Part shown: positions 7,794-15,628 of the stretch, piece by piece
Position numbering within the stretch: position 1 is the first letter of the stretch
Layout: each line of letters opens with the position of its first letter
Assembly (NCBI GenBank): GCA_021737185.1
Contig: JAIPEL010000046.1
Span: 1 to 32,622, forward strand
From: Desulfobacterales bacterium
GTDB taxonomy: Bacteria > Desulfobacterota > Desulfobacteria > Desulfobacterales > CAFBRK01
Direction: 5' to 3'
DNA length: 32,622 bases
Notes under the pieces: generated by a model
What the model was told of the DNA's origin: nothing
The model's database searches: none
What the model saw: the letters and a program-made list of their open reading frames with translations, nothing else
Made by a program: the position numbers and the translations under genes

Positions 7794-8137
7794 AAAGAAT
7801 CCTTGTTCCCGTCTTTCAGCAGCGGGTGTCACCGGTTTTCGATTCCTGCAGAAGACTCCTGGTGATCGACGTCGAAGATGACAAGGAGGTCGACCGCAAA
7901 GAAATCTATCTCGACAACCTGACATTGGCAGAGCGAATCTCCATTATCCGGCGGCTGAACGCCGCCGTCGTGATCTGCGGCGGAATCAGCGAAATTCTGA
8001 ACCAACTGCTCGTCGATCTACAAATTCGCCTGATCAAAGGAGTCGCCGGAAATGTCAGCGAAGTGGTATGGGCGTTTCTTGGCGATGAACTGGACGACCC
8101 GCGATTTTTCATGCCCGGCCGCAGAACTACCGTATAG
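7790..8137 (+). CDS. NifX/NifB-type (dinitrogenase Fe-Mo cofactor family) protein
   Basis: The reading frame from ATG 7790 encodes 115 aa beginning MKRILVPVFQQRVSPVFDSC, which fits the family pattern R-x-S-P-x-F-D followed by a beta strand (LLVIDVED) and the later VVICGGIS and IRLIKGVAG segments. Members bind metal clusters or act as small metal-cluster chaperones, often outside nitrogen fixation. The start overlaps the end of the preceding frame by 4 nt (ATGA), indicating translational coupling. It ends the sigma-54-linked gene string. No other nif gene is in the window, so a role in nitrogenase is not implied. Confidence 0.75.
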   Translation: MKRILVPVFQQRVSPVFDSCRRLLVIDVEDDKEVDRKEIYLDNLTLAERISIIRRLNAAVVICGGISEILNQLLVDLQIRLIKGVAGNVSEVVWAFLGDELDDPRFFMPGRRTTV

Positions 8138-8212
8138 TGCGCGGGTAAAAATAATGCTCCGAAAGCGCTGTTCCTTTCCCTTGCTCATGCAAGGCGGCAC
8201 TGTTTCATAATT

Positions 8213-9235
8213 TCATGGATTCCGAATCTTGCTCCGCTCGTCCGGATTGACAACTTTTGGAATTGCAGCACCATCTCCCGGGCCGAAATCCACCCCGATG
8301 ATTTCCCGGAGGGGACGGCTGGTGTCGAAAAAGCGCATGGCGGACTTGGGGCGGCTGGCGATGCCGGTGTGCAGGTTCCATCCGTTGGGAAAAAGGACCG
8401 ACAGCCTCCATTTACCGGCTTCGAACCTTTCCAGAACATCGAGAGCGGTGTCGACCGCGGTTTTTCCCAGCTCCGCCATGCCCGGTCGGTAAGAAAGACC
8501 GGTGGCCGGATTCCGGTAGGTTATCGGCTCCGGAAACAACCGCTCCCACGGCGGAAGCCGGCAGGGGTAGAAATGGACCAGGTAGGCCTTGAGCCCGGCT
8601 GGTGAGACCGGGGCAAGCCTCCCGGCCAGCAGCCTTGCCCCGCGGTTTCTAAACAGCCTCAGGAAAAGCCCGTTGCAGCCGAGCGCCAGGCGAAGGTGAG
8701 GCCGGTGACGACGGCGGTCGAGTTCAAACAGATCGGCCAGCCAGCCAAGCAAGGTGTCGCTGCCGACTTCCAATCCCTGAAGGATCGGTTCGAGCAGACT
8801 GACTTCGGGCCGCAAAAAATTGCGGCTGAAGTAAAGATCGATGAAGCTTTCCAGGCGATGATGCCGGCACTCGGCCTCATCCGTTCCCGAACCGGAAAAG
8901 TAATAGATCATCGGGTGGAACACGGCATCGGCCGCCGCATGGGTCAAGATGCCTGCCGCAAGGGCCATTTGCTGCTTGGGCGCCGCTGTCCGCCGCCCCA
9001 GCGCCGAGGCCAGAAAACTCTCCAGGCCCCCGCCCGTCTCATGGAAGCCTTCCGCCTGCCGGTTCAAAATCCGGCTTCCCGGCCCCCGGAAAAGGTAAAA
9101 CGGGGTGTCGGGCGCCACCGCCCCATACCGATACAGGTTCGGATACCGGTCCACTGCCCGGCGAACCGCCCATCCGGGGGGCATCCGGTGCAAAACATCT
9201 TCGGCGAAAATCCAGTGGGTGGGAAGCTTCGGCAT
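8213..9235 (-). CDS. Zinc-dependent phospholipase C-family protein
   Basis: The 340-residue product begins MPKLPTHWIFAED, the usual N-terminus of bacterial proteins related to zinc-dependent phospholipase C (Pfam Zn_dep_PLPC). Metal-ligand-type motifs are seen in order: THW near residue 7, YGAVAPD near 38-44, GILTHAAADAVFHP near 95-108, and HHRLES near 125-130. There is no signal peptide, unlike secreted phospholipases, so it is probably cytoplasmic and its substrate is uncertain. The C-terminus is basic. The next gene upstream on the strand is an MFS transporter, separated by a repeat tract. Confidence 0.8.
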   Translation of the reverse strand: MPKLPTHWIFAEDVLHRMPPGWAVRRAVDRYPNLYRYGAVAPDTPFYLFRGPGSRILNRQAEGFHETGGGLESFLASALGRRTAAPKQQMALAAGILTHAAADAVFHPMIYYFSGSGTDEAECRHHRLESFIDLYFSRNFLRPEVSLLEPILQGLEVGSDTLLGWLADLFELDRRRHRPHLRLALGCNGLFLRLFRNRGARLLAGRLAPVSPAGLKAYLVHFYPCRLPPWERLFPEPITYRNPATGLSYRPGMAELGKTAVDTALDVLERFEAGKWRLSVLFPNGWNLHTGIASRPKSAMRFFDTSRPLREIIGVDFGPGDGAAIPKVVNPDERSKIRNP

Positions 9236-9311
9236 ATAAAACCGCTCCGCGTTTTTATAAAAGTGCGGCTGCGCCGCACGAAAGAGGAAATAAACCCTGC
9301 ATGAAACCGAG

Positions 9312-9407
9312 CCTTTGAACTTTGAACCTCTAAAACCCTGAACCTCTAAAACTCTGAACCTCTGAACCCCGAACCTCTGAACCCCGAACCTCTGAACCCG
9401 GAACCTT
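9312..9407. repeat. Degenerate tandem repeat of the GAACCTCTGAACCCC type
   Basis: About 96 bp between two minus-strand genes consist of TGAACC-based units. The 3' half is a near-perfect 15-bp period (three copies of GAACCTCTGAACCCC with small changes); the 5' half uses a 16-bp variant with TAAAAC. It is noncoding. A short related tract occurs at 11291-11316. Confidence 0.8.
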
Positions 9408-9413
9408 CACCGC

Positions 9414-10679
9414 CTATCCCGGCTCTTCCACCTTGCGCAGAATCAGCCCGCCGATGATGAACAGCACCAGTATGCTCAGGATCCCGTAGCGCGAGTCTCC
9501 GGCGGCATGGCTGACGAACCCCATCAAAAACGGGCCGATGATGGTCGCAAACTTTCCGAAGATATTATAAAACCCGAAAAACTTGGCGCTCTGGCGGGCC
9601 GGAATCAGCCGGCCGAAGTAGCTGCGGCTCAATGCCTGGATCCCTCCCTGGGAAGTGGCCACTAGCATGGCCAGCAGCCAGAACGCCGCGATTTTCATGC
9701 CGGGAGAAAGTGCAGGGAGAAAAAATCCAAGAAAAACGATGATCGTGTAGACCCCAATCCCGGCATAAATCATGGTGCGAGCGGAAAAGTGGTCCGCCAG
9801 ACGGCCGTACAGCAGCGCAAAGGGAAAGGCCACGATCTGGATGGCCAACACCACGATGATCAGCATTTTCACAGAAAGCCCGATGTCTCTTCCGTATACC
9901 GCAGCCATGGTGATGATGGTGTCGACGCCGTCGATATAGAAAAAGTAGGCCGCCAGAAACAGAAACGCACTGCGATGCGCCCGGATCTGCCGGAACGTTC
10001 GCGCCAGACGGCGAAGGCTTGCCCGTATCGGCTTCGGTTCTGCAGGCAGATAATGGCGCTGGTGTACGTATCGAAGCATGGGCAGGCTGAATGCCAGCCA
10101 CCAAACTGAGACGATACCGAAGGCGATCCGGGAGGCCCCCGTCGAGATACCGGGAGGCGCGCCGTCTGAGGCGCTCCAAAGAATGACCCCGATCACGGCG
10201 ATGAACGGAATCGTGCTGCCGATGTATCCCCAGCCGTAGCCGGCGGCCGATATCCGGTTCATCCGATCCGGATCGGTGACATCGGTCAAAAAGGCATCGT
10301 AAAACACATTTGCCCCGGCAAACCCGATTCTGGCCAGGACAAATACGGCCAGGGCAAAGCCCCAGCTTCCCGCACCGGCAAAGACGAGCAAAAGAGTGAA
10401 AGCGATCCCGGCCGCTGCAAACCCCCCGAAAAAGCGCTTTTTCAGATATTGGTAATCGGCCAGGGCGCCTAAAATCGGGGCGAGCACGGCCACCACAAGG
10501 GAGGCGGCGGCATTGGCCATCCCCCAGGCGGCGGTGGAGGAAGCGGGGGGAAGATGGCGGGCGGAGACGTCTTTGAAGAAAATCGGCATGACCGTGGTGA
10601 CCACGATCAGCACGAAGGCGGAGTTTCCCACATCGTACAGCACCCAGCTCAGTTCCTGGCGGCTCAACCGTTTGATCAT
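9414..10679 (-). CDS. MFS transporter, Atg22/UMF1-like
   Basis: Start ATG 10679 is preceded by AAGGAT, giving 421 aa. The N-terminus RQELSWVLYDVGNSAF, the segment AFLTDVTDPDRMNRISAAGY and the later TSQGGIQALSRSYFGRLIP are typical of the UMF1/Atg22-like major facilitator family (COG2270). About twelve membrane segments can be counted. Family members export small metabolites such as amino acids; the substrate here is unknown. A reading from 10823 is possible but its first 48 residues are unlike a membrane protein N-terminus. Confidence 0.88.
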   Translation of the reverse strand: MIKRLSRQELSWVLYDVGNSAFVLIVVTTVMPIFFKDVSARHLPPASSTAAWGMANAAASLVVAVLAPILGALADYQYLKKRFFGGFAAAGIAFTLLLVFAGAGSWGFALAVFVLARIGFAGANVFYDAFLTDVTDPDRMNRISAAGYGWGYIGSTIPFIAVIGVILWSASDGAPPGISTGASRIAFGIVSVWWLAFSLPMLRYVHQRHYLPAEPKPIRASLRRLARTFRQIRAHRSAFLFLAAYFFYIDGVDTIITMAAVYGRDIGLSVKMLIIVVLAIQIVAFPFALLYGRLADHFSARTMIYAGIGVYTIIVFLGFFLPALSPGMKIAAFWLLAMLVATSQGGIQALSRSYFGRLIPARQSAKFFGFYNIFGKFATIIGPFLMGFVSHAAGDSRYGILSILVLFIIGGLILRKVEEPG

Positions 10680-10771
10680 CGGCGATCCTTCCCGGAAAAA
10701 CCAGCGGAATCCGTATGAAACACATTTTCCACAGCCGCCAGATCCTGGATCCAGAATCGGCGCGAAGCGCC

Positions 10772-11065
10772 CTAAAGCTTTTCCTCCACCGACTTCACCT
10801 TCCCTTCCAGCCCCCCGGCACATCCCCTTCGATAGTCGGCCGTAAGGGTCATGTAGACCCGATCGCTGTCCCGGCAGACGGCCTCGAAGCAGCGGGCCAC
10901 CAGGGCCATGACCTCCTCGAATTCACCTTCGATCTCGGTGCCCATGGCATGCGTCCGGCACGCCAACCCGCTGTCGCGCACCATCTTGACCGCCCGGGCG
11001 ACGTGGCGGCCGACGCTGCCCCCCTGGTCCGTCGGAAATACGGCAAAATCGACAATGACACTCAT
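10772..11065 (-). CDS. MTH1187-family (UPF0045/DUF77) thiamine-binding protein
   Basis: The 97-residue product starts at ATG 11065 after GGAGGTGGGAA. The sequence MSVIVDFAVFPTD, followed by SVGRHVARAV, CRTHAMGTEIEG and VYMTLTADYR, matches the small ferredoxin-like-fold MTH1187 family. Members are tetrameric and several bind thiamine or its pyrimidine moiety in the cytoplasm. It lies 92 nt upstream of the MFS gene on the same strand and may be co-transcribed, raising the possibility that the transporter handles a thiamine-related compound (inference). Confidence 0.88.
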   Translation of the reverse strand: MSVIVDFAVFPTDQGGSVGRHVARAVKMVRDSGLACRTHAMGTEIEGEFEEVMALVARCFEAVCRDSDRVYMTLTADYRRGCAGGLEGKVKSVEEKL

Positions 11066-11384
11066 TTCCCACCTCCGGTTTTCTCCCGTTGGTAAAAAAT
11101 ACCGGGCCTATGCACGATGATAAGGTTGATATGAGGGCAGCCTTACACTGGTACATAATTCCGAAAAATAATGATGGGCGGGCAGCGGAAAATATCCGCT
11201 CGTAGGAAACTATACCAAAAATGGCACGGTTTCACGTTTGATCAAACTAGCCGCTGAAGACCGAAAAACTCCTATAAATTCCTTCCGGCAAACCTTGAAC
11301 CTGGAACCCCGAACCCTTGAACGCCGCGCCAGCGGCAAGGCTCATATGAAACTTCGCCCGAAGCCGGTGTTTTTTTGTGGCGCA
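11066..11384. other. Intergenic region with GAACC-type tract
   Basis: No coding sequence is supported here. It holds the ribosome site of the minus-strand thiamine-binding gene (GGAGGT near 11067-11075), an AT-richer stretch 11140-11280 that may hold promoter signals, and a GAACC-repeat tract (11291-11316, CCTTGAACCTGGAACCCCG-like) related to the array near 9.3 kb. A small GCCGC/GCGGC inverted repeat lies near 11322-11336. Confidence 0.5.
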
Positions 11385-13007
11385 TCATCCCTTCTTCGGG
11401 CTTCGGGACCTGGGCCGCGGCGGCCGGGGACTGCGCCCTCTTCCACCGCGGGGACCGGAGGAGCGTTTTCGACCGCCCCCGGCGCCGCTCCGGGAAGAGA
11501 CGGGTTTCTTGGCGCCGTTTGGCGCACGCTTTTTGCTTCGGCCCGGAACCTGCTCAGGCGGCGCAAGCCAGGACTCCTCGGGCATGGTGCAGCCGATTTC
11601 CCGGCCGATGAACGCTTCGATGGCCGGTATCTGGAAAGAATCCTCCTCGTCGGCAAAGCTGATGGAGGTGCCGACGGCGCCGGCCCGGCCGGTGCGTCCG
11701 ATTCGATGCACATAGTCCTCCGGATCCTGGGGCAGCGTATAATTGACCACGTGATCCATGTCTTCGATGTGGATCCCGCGGCCGGCGACGTCCGTGGCCA
11801 CCAGCACCCGGATCTTTCCGGCCTTGAAATCTTTCAGCCTACGGGTCCGCTGATTCTGGGGCACGTCACCGGAGAGGATCGCGCAGTCGATGCCGTGGCG
11901 CCAGAGATTGTCGGCCAGCCTTCGGGTCTCGTCCTTTCGGTTGCAGAACACCAGCACCCGCTCCAGGCGCTTTTTTTCGATGATGTTGTACAGGAGGGCA
12001 AACTTCTGCTCCCGGGTCACGATGTAGATCACCTGGTCGACGGAATCGACGGCCACCTGCTCGGGTTCGATCTCCACCTTCAACGCCCCCCGGGTCCAGG
12101 ACCGGGCCAGCCGCTCCACCGCGTCGTCCAAGGTGGCGGAAAAAAACATCGTCTGCCGGTTGTCCTTGGGCGGCGTGCTATAGACGATCTTTCGAACGTC
12201 GGGGATAAACCCCATGTCCAGCATCCGGTCGGCCTCGTCGATGATGAGAATCTCGACCCGGCCGAGGAACAGTGCCTTTCTTCTCTGAAAGTCCATAAGG
12301 CGGCCGGGGGTTGCCACAACGATGTCCACGGGCTTTGCCGTCAGTTTTTTCCGCTGCCGTTCCAGGTCCACGCCGCCGAAGACGGAAACGATCTGAAACG
12401 GGCAATATCGAGACAGCGCCTCGGCCTCCGAGGAGATCTGCAAAACGAGCTCACGGGTGGGCGCCAGGACCAACACCCGGGGCGTTCCCGGTTTTCGGTC
12501 TTCCGCAGAGGGGGTGCGAAGCATGTGGGTGAGCACCGTGATCAGAAAGGCGGCTGTTTTCCCGGTGCCGGTCTGGGCGCGGCCGGTGGCGTCCACTCCC
12601 TTGAGGGTGCTGGGAAGGATCTCGGCCTGGATCGGCGTGCAGTATTGAAACCCGAGGTCGTAAATCGCCCGCATCACCGGGTCGGGAATGTCCAGGTCGT
12701 GAAACCGGACCCTGCCTTCGGATTCCGGCACCTGAAATTGCGACACATCCCATTGACCCTTCGCGGCCGAGGCATTTTCCTCTGCCGACGCGGCGGGGCC
12801 CTTTTTTCCGGGGCCGCCTGCCGGGGCCCGGCCTTTGTCCTTTTGGCCGCTCCCCTCATCCGATCGTTTTCTGCGCTGCGGCCGGGTTCTTTTCTTCTCT
12901 TTTGCTTCGACAGGCAGAGGCGCACTGTCTGCCCTGTCCTTCGGTCGCGCAGCACTCTTGGCGCGCCCGGGTATTCGTTTCAACACACTTTCGATCAGTT
13001 TTTTCAT
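11385..13007 (-). CDS. DEAD-box ATP-dependent RNA helicase (RhlB/RhlE type)
   Basis: This 540-residue protein has all core helicase motifs: Q-motif region near 102-127, Walker A AQTGTGKT (144-151), PTREL, IDEADRMLDMGF, SAT (FFSATL), ATDVAGRGIHI and HRIGRTGRAG. The first 90 residues and last 60 or so are Lys/Arg-rich, low-complexity tails (for example GRKRSSGPRGGRGRS), which in this family bind RNA or partners. It unwinds short RNA duplexes, probably in mRNA decay or ribosome assembly. The complementary strand also shows a long open frame across this gene, an effect of its GC-rich composition, not a second gene. Confidence 0.95.
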   Translation of the reverse strand: MKKLIESVLKRIPGRAKSAARPKDRADSAPLPVEAKEKKRTRPQRRKRSDEGSGQKDKGRAPAGGPGKKGPAASAEENASAAKGQWDVSQFQVPESEGRVRFHDLDIPDPVMRAIYDLGFQYCTPIQAEILPSTLKGVDATGRAQTGTGKTAAFLITVLTHMLRTPSAEDRKPGTPRVLVLAPTRELVLQISSEAEALSRYCPFQIVSVFGGVDLERQRKKLTAKPVDIVVATPGRLMDFQRRKALFLGRVEILIIDEADRMLDMGFIPDVRKIVYSTPPKDNRQTMFFSATLDDAVERLARSWTRGALKVEIEPEQVAVDSVDQVIYIVTREQKFALLYNIIEKKRLERVLVFCNRKDETRRLADNLWRHGIDCAILSGDVPQNQRTRRLKDFKAGKIRVLVATDVAGRGIHIEDMDHVVNYTLPQDPEDYVHRIGRTGRAGAVGTSISFADEEDSFQIPAIEAFIGREIGCTMPEESWLAPPEQVPGRSKKRAPNGAKKPVSSRSGAGGGRKRSSGPRGGRGRSPRPPRPRSRSPKKG

Positions 13008-13125
13008 CGAATCGGTATCGTTCCTTCCTTTCGGCCGCCGTGAAAAAGCCGCCGGCGCCGCGTGGTTCAGTTGCAGGCTATGGAGCCTATTAGGCGAAGC
13101 AGCCGCCGCCGTATCAGGACGCCGC

Positions 13126-13812
13126 TCACATCAGCAGGCTGACAATGGTGTAATAGACCAGCGGAATAAAAAGGGCCGGCAGCATGTTTCCGATCTTCAG
13201 TTTTCGGATTTCCAGCAGGTTGATGCCGATGGCAAAGATCAGCAGCCCGCCCACGGCCGACATCTCATTGACCACCTCCGGAGTGAGAAACTGCCGAATC
13301 AACGATGCGCCGAGGGTGATGCCGCCCTGGTAGATGAGCACCGAAATGCTCGAAAAAAGAACCCCGACCCCTAATGTGGATGCAAAGATGATGGAGGCCA
13401 CGCCGTCTAAGGCCGACTTGGCAAACAGGGTCTGATGGTTGCCGGACAGGCCGCTTTCCAAGGAGCCGACGATGGCCATGGCCCCGACGCAGTAAACGAG
13501 GCTGGCCGTCACGAAGCCGGCGGAAAAGCCCTCTTCGCTGCCCCGAACCAGCGACCCCAGTTTCGTGCCCAGCCCTTCCAGGCGCTGCTCGATTCGCAGG
13601 TATTCGCCGAGCAGCGTGCCGACAGCCAGGCTGCCGATGACCACCAGCAGCGCTTCGGTTTTGAACGCGCCCCGCAGGCCGATAAGAACCACGGCCAACC
13701 CGATGGCGTGCATCACAGAGGCGGCGGTGTTTTTGGCAATGCCCCCTTTGAGCAGCAGCCCCAGGAGGCTTCCGGCAATGATCGCCGCGGTGTTGACATA
13801 GGTTCCTAACAT
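13126..13812 (-). CDS. DUF554 family membrane protein
   Basis: From ATG 13812 (GGAG 4-5 nt upstream), 228 residues begin MLGTYVNTAAIIAGSLLGLLL, the signature N-terminus of DUF554 (YdfK/YqgA-like) proteins. About six to seven membrane segments follow, with the conserved-looking GSLAVGTLLGEYLRIE and LDGVASIIFASTLGVGV. The function of the family is unknown. A longer reading from 13932 adds 40 non-hydrophobic residues and is less likely. Confidence 0.88.
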   Translation of the reverse strand: MLGTYVNTAAIIAGSLLGLLLKGGIAKNTAASVMHAIGLAVVLIGLRGAFKTEALLVVIGSLAVGTLLGEYLRIEQRLEGLGTKLGSLVRGSEEGFSAGFVTASLVYCVGAMAIVGSLESGLSGNHQTLFAKSALDGVASIIFASTLGVGVLFSSISVLIYQGGITLGASLIRQFLTPEVVNEMSAVGGLLIFAIGINLLEIRKLKIGNMLPALFIPLVYYTIVSLLM

Positions 13813-13955
13813 AAGACTCCGTCCCGGAAAGTCATCTTTTTCAACAAACTCCTCGCCTGCGAATCCAATTCCCGGAGCGGAGCGTTGGGTTCGGCACTCT
13901 CTCTTGGCGATAAATAAAAAAAGATATCTCATCGCAGGGAATGCGTCAATGGCGC

Positions 13956-14645
13956 CTATTGCGGCGTTTCCTCCTCAAACCGGCGCCCGGTCATCCCGCC
14001 TTTTTCCAGAGCGGCGGTCCAGGCGGCGACACGCTCGACCCCGTAAGCGCTTTTCCATGCCGCCACGATAGCCTCCACCGGCACGTCCGCATGCGCTCCA
14101 TGGGTGTCCACGTACTCCATAAACCGCTTTTTTTCACGGTTGTACTCCTGGAGCATGGCGTCGTGAACCCCGTCAAAGTCGAGAGGGGCCACCTTGTACC
14201 TGCGGCAGAGCTCGATATTGAAGGTGGGGGTTGCCTTGACCCACCGGTCCCGGAGGAAAAATTCCGTATAGCCGTGGTAGACGAACAAATCCGTCCCCAT
14301 GAATTCGAAAAGCTGCCGGGAGGTCACGTGGTTACGCACCGTGGCAAACCCGATGCGGCTGGCAATGCCGCAGGCCCGGCCCAGGGTGCACAGCAGGGCG
14401 GCCTTGGGGATGCAAAAGCCGCGGCCGGCGGCAAGGGTTCGGCTCGCCCGGTAATGCTCCGGGCGGTAAAAGGGAGTGTAGGGATCGTACCAAATTCCGT
14501 CACGGACCGCGTAAAAAAGGTGCACCGCCTTTTCGACCGGGTCGGATAATCCCGCAACAGCCTCCCGGGCGAAGCTCTGCACCGACGGGTGCTGCGCATC
14601 CAATATCGGCGTAGGCTGAAGATAGCATGAATCGATTTCGGCCAT
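13956..14645 (-). CDS. Transglutaminase-like (papain-like fold) protein
   Basis: ATG 14645 follows AAGGAG at good spacing; the product is 229 aa. Candidate catalytic residues are Cys78 in GRGFCIPKAALL and His124 in YHGYTEFFL, the pattern of the bacterial transglutaminase-like superfamily. The third residue, usually Asp, is not obvious; the equivalent region reads WVKATPTFN. No signal peptide is seen. Such proteins are probably cysteine proteases or amidases; the substrate is unknown. Confidence 0.82.
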   Translation of the reverse strand: MAEIDSCYLQPTPILDAQHPSVQSFAREAVAGLSDPVEKAVHLFYAVRDGIWYDPYTPFYRPEHYRASRTLAAGRGFCIPKAALLCTLGRACGIASRIGFATVRNHVTSRQLFEFMGTDLFVYHGYTEFFLRDRWVKATPTFNIELCRRYKVAPLDFDGVHDAMLQEYNREKKRFMEYVDTHGAHADVPVEAIVAAWKSAYGVERVAAWTAALEKGGMTGRRFEEETPQ

Positions 14646-14750
14646 GGTCGTTCTCCTTGAAATTCAGCACCGGTGCTATACCAGACCGGCGGCGGCAACG
14701 TCAAAGGCCTTTAATCCTTTCAATGGTGTGGCGCCAAGATCTTCAAATTC

Positions 14751-14779
14751 TTGACAGACTCTTCGGAACCATCTACCTT
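14751..14779 (+). promoter_or_regulatory. Possible sigma-70 promoter for the mla operon
   Basis: A consensus TTGACA (14751-14756) is followed after 17 nt by TACCTT (14774-14779), a weak -10 element. It lies 44 nt upstream of the preferred mlaE start, so the TTG 14751 start that would extend MlaE by 24 residues is probably promoter, not coding. Confidence 0.4.
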
Positions 14780-14822
14780 CATCCACTCTGATGAAAAACC
14801 ATCCATCTATTGTAACGTGACG

Positions 14823-15626
14823 ATGCCGGCATACACCCTCGAAAACAATCCGCTGGCCTTGATCGGCCGGTTCACCATTTTCCTGGTTCAGGAACTGGGC
14901 CGTGCGGGAATCTTTTTCTTCAGGGGATTTTTGCTGATTTTCAGCCTTCCGGTACAGTTGGGGAAAATCGTCCAGCAGGTCTATTTCATCGGGATGAAAT
15001 CGATGCTGGTGATCTGCCTTACCGGCGCCTTTACCGGGATGGTGCTCGGCCTTCAGGGATACTACACCCTGACCAAATTCGGCGCCGAGGGATTTCTCGG
15101 TTCGGCCGTGGCCCTGTCGCTGATTCGGGAGCTGGGGCCGGTGCTCACGGCGATCATGATCGTCGCCCGTGCCGGATCGGCCATGGCCGCCGAGATCGGG
15201 ATCATGCGGATTTCCGAGCAGATCGACGCCCTGGAAACCATGGACATCAACCCGATCCGCTTTTTGTTCAGCCCCCGGCTGGCTGCAGCGTTGATCAGCT
15301 TTCCGCTGCTGACGGCGGTGTTCGACGTCATCGGCATTTTCGGCGGATTTCTGAGCGGTTCTTTGCTGCTCAACGTCAGTCAGGGCATCTATTTTTCGAG
15401 GGTCGAATCGAGTGTGCTGATGCAGGACATCAACGGCGGGTTCATCAAGGCGATCGTCTTTGGCGCCGTGGTGGTGACCATCTGCTGCTACCAAGGATAC
15501 ATGACCCATACCCGGAAAGAGGGATTCGGCGCAAAGGGCGTCAGCCAGGCCACCACCTCGGCTGTCGTCATCTCCTGCGTACTTGTGCTGATTGTCGATT
15601 ACGTGCTGACCTCCTTTTTGCTGTAG
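14823..15626 (+). CDS. mlaE: MlaE-family phospholipid ABC transporter permease
   Basis: From ATG 14823 the product is 267 aa with five to six membrane segments and the family motifs LTGAFTGMVLGLQGYYTLTKFG, ELGPVLTAIMIVARAGSAMAAEIG and RISEQIDALETM. MlaE is the inner-membrane core of the Mla system, which moves phospholipids between the inner and outer membranes. It is first in the order mlaE-F-D-C-A; the ATPase gene starts 2 nt after its stop. No strong ribosome site precedes 14823, so the start carries some doubt. Confidence 0.92.
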   Translation: MPAYTLENNPLALIGRFTIFLVQELGRAGIFFFRGFLLIFSLPVQLGKIVQQVYFIGMKSMLVICLTGAFTGMVLGLQGYYTLTKFGAEGFLGSAVALSLIRELGPVLTAIMIVARAGSAMAAEIGIMRISEQIDALETMDINPIRFLFSPRLAAALISFPLLTAVFDVIGIFGGFLSGSLLLNVSQGIYFSRVESSVLMQDINGGFIKAIVFGAVVVTICCYQGYMTHTRKEGFGAKGVSQATTSAVVISCVLVLIVDYVLTSFLL

Positions 15627-15628
15627 CG

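Noticed and set aside
7790..8137. Evidence for nitrogen fixation
   Set aside because: Only one NifX/NifB-type small protein is present; this family occurs widely outside nif clusters and no nifHDK-like gene is seen.
9312..9407. CRISPR-like array
   Set aside because: Units are contiguous with a 15-16 bp period and there are no spacers or cas genes.
11238..13043. 601-codon open frame on the plus strand opposite the DEAD-box helicase
   Set aside because: The helicase on the other strand has every family motif; the plus-strand translation has no recognisable domain and results from GC-rich codon use.
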